A stretch of 5,076 nt of DNA, from NCBI GenBank assembly GCA_902783705.1, contig CACZSA010000150.1, forward strand, positions 1-5,076, in the 5' to 3' direction. This document shows positions 5,049 through 5,076 of this stretch, in pieces. The stretch is from an uncultured Ruminococcus sp. (GTDB lineage: Bacteria; Bacillota; Clostridia; Oscillospirales; CAG-272). Under the pieces are notes generated by a model that made no database searches, had not been told where the DNA came from, and saw only the letters and a list, made by a program, of their open reading frames with translations. Position numbers and translations under genes: made by a program. How positions within the stretch are numbered: the stretch's first letter is position 1; every line of letters begins with the position of its first letter.

Positions 5049-5076
5049 GGCGGCCATTTTGAAAAAGGTCGATCAA

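Larger units (their letters stand above)
4877..5076. other. Non-coding tail rich in short perfect hairpins
   Basis: No gene is supported. Inverted repeats follow one another: 4897-4930 (14-bp arms), 4933-4949 (7-bp arms AAAAGAG/CTCTTTT), 4981-4997 (7-bp arms), 5009-5025 (7-bp arms) and 5031-5048 (5-bp arms). A minus-strand frame open from the window edge to 4882 would give a compositionally odd 64-residue peptide and is not called. The block may be a dispersed intergenic repeat or part of a structured RNA extending beyond the window. No tRNA or rRNA signature is recognised. Confidence 0.55.

Noticed and set aside
4882..5076. Minus-strand frame of 64 residues open at the right edge
   Set aside because: It reads through several perfect hairpins, has odd composition (runs of Ser/Phe and Lys), and starts with TTG at the window edge. 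It could be a partial gene, but nothing supports it.

Overview
The window looks like part of a GC-rich, low-copy chromosomal region of an anaerobic Gram-positive bacterium of the class Clostridia, probably an uncultured gut or rumen member related to Oscillospiraceae or Christensenellales. This is inferred from a T-box leader, two consensus SigA promoters (TTGACA-17-TATAAT), purine-rich ribosome binding sites, and protein types common in that group. No taxonomic marker gene is present, so the placement is tentative. All three supported genes lie on the + strand.

Left part (1-2204): about 250 bases without a convincing gene lead to a consensus promoter (252-280) with a dyad symmetry over the predicted transcription start. 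The promoter drives one gene (325-2157). Its product is a 610-residue secreted, modular, non-catalytic-looking protein: signal peptide, CBM9-like carbohydrate-binding domain, CBM6/35-like jelly-roll domain, a third beta-rich domain, a Pro/Ala/Glu linker, and a C-terminal SGCGS-hydrophobic-KRR tail resembling a sorting or anchoring signal. A hairpin terminator (2173-2204) closes this unit.

Middle part (2249-4812): a second consensus promoter feeds a T-box riboswitch (about 2284-2552). Stem I, the AGUA/GAA loop-E element, the specifier, the T-box sequence, the antiterminator and the competing terminator can all be traced. The specifier reads UAC (Tyr), and the UGGU bulge fits a tRNA ending in ACCA, as tRNA-Tyr does. 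It controls a two-gene operon: an ANL-superfamily acyl/aryl-CoA ligase (2587-4221) and, 6 bases on, a uridine-kinase-like P-loop kinase (4228-4812). An adenylate-forming ligase is not a standard aminoacyl-tRNA synthetase, biosynthesis or transport target of a tyrosine T-box. The favoured hypothesis is that the ligase activates an aromatic acid such as 4-hydroxyphenylacetate for tyrosine salvage, but the substrate is not proven by the sequence.

Right part (4813-5076): a strong hairpin terminator (4827-4876) is followed by about 200 non-coding bases holding five more perfect short inverted repeats in succession. This could be a dispersed repeat element or a structured RNA. No gene is supported there.
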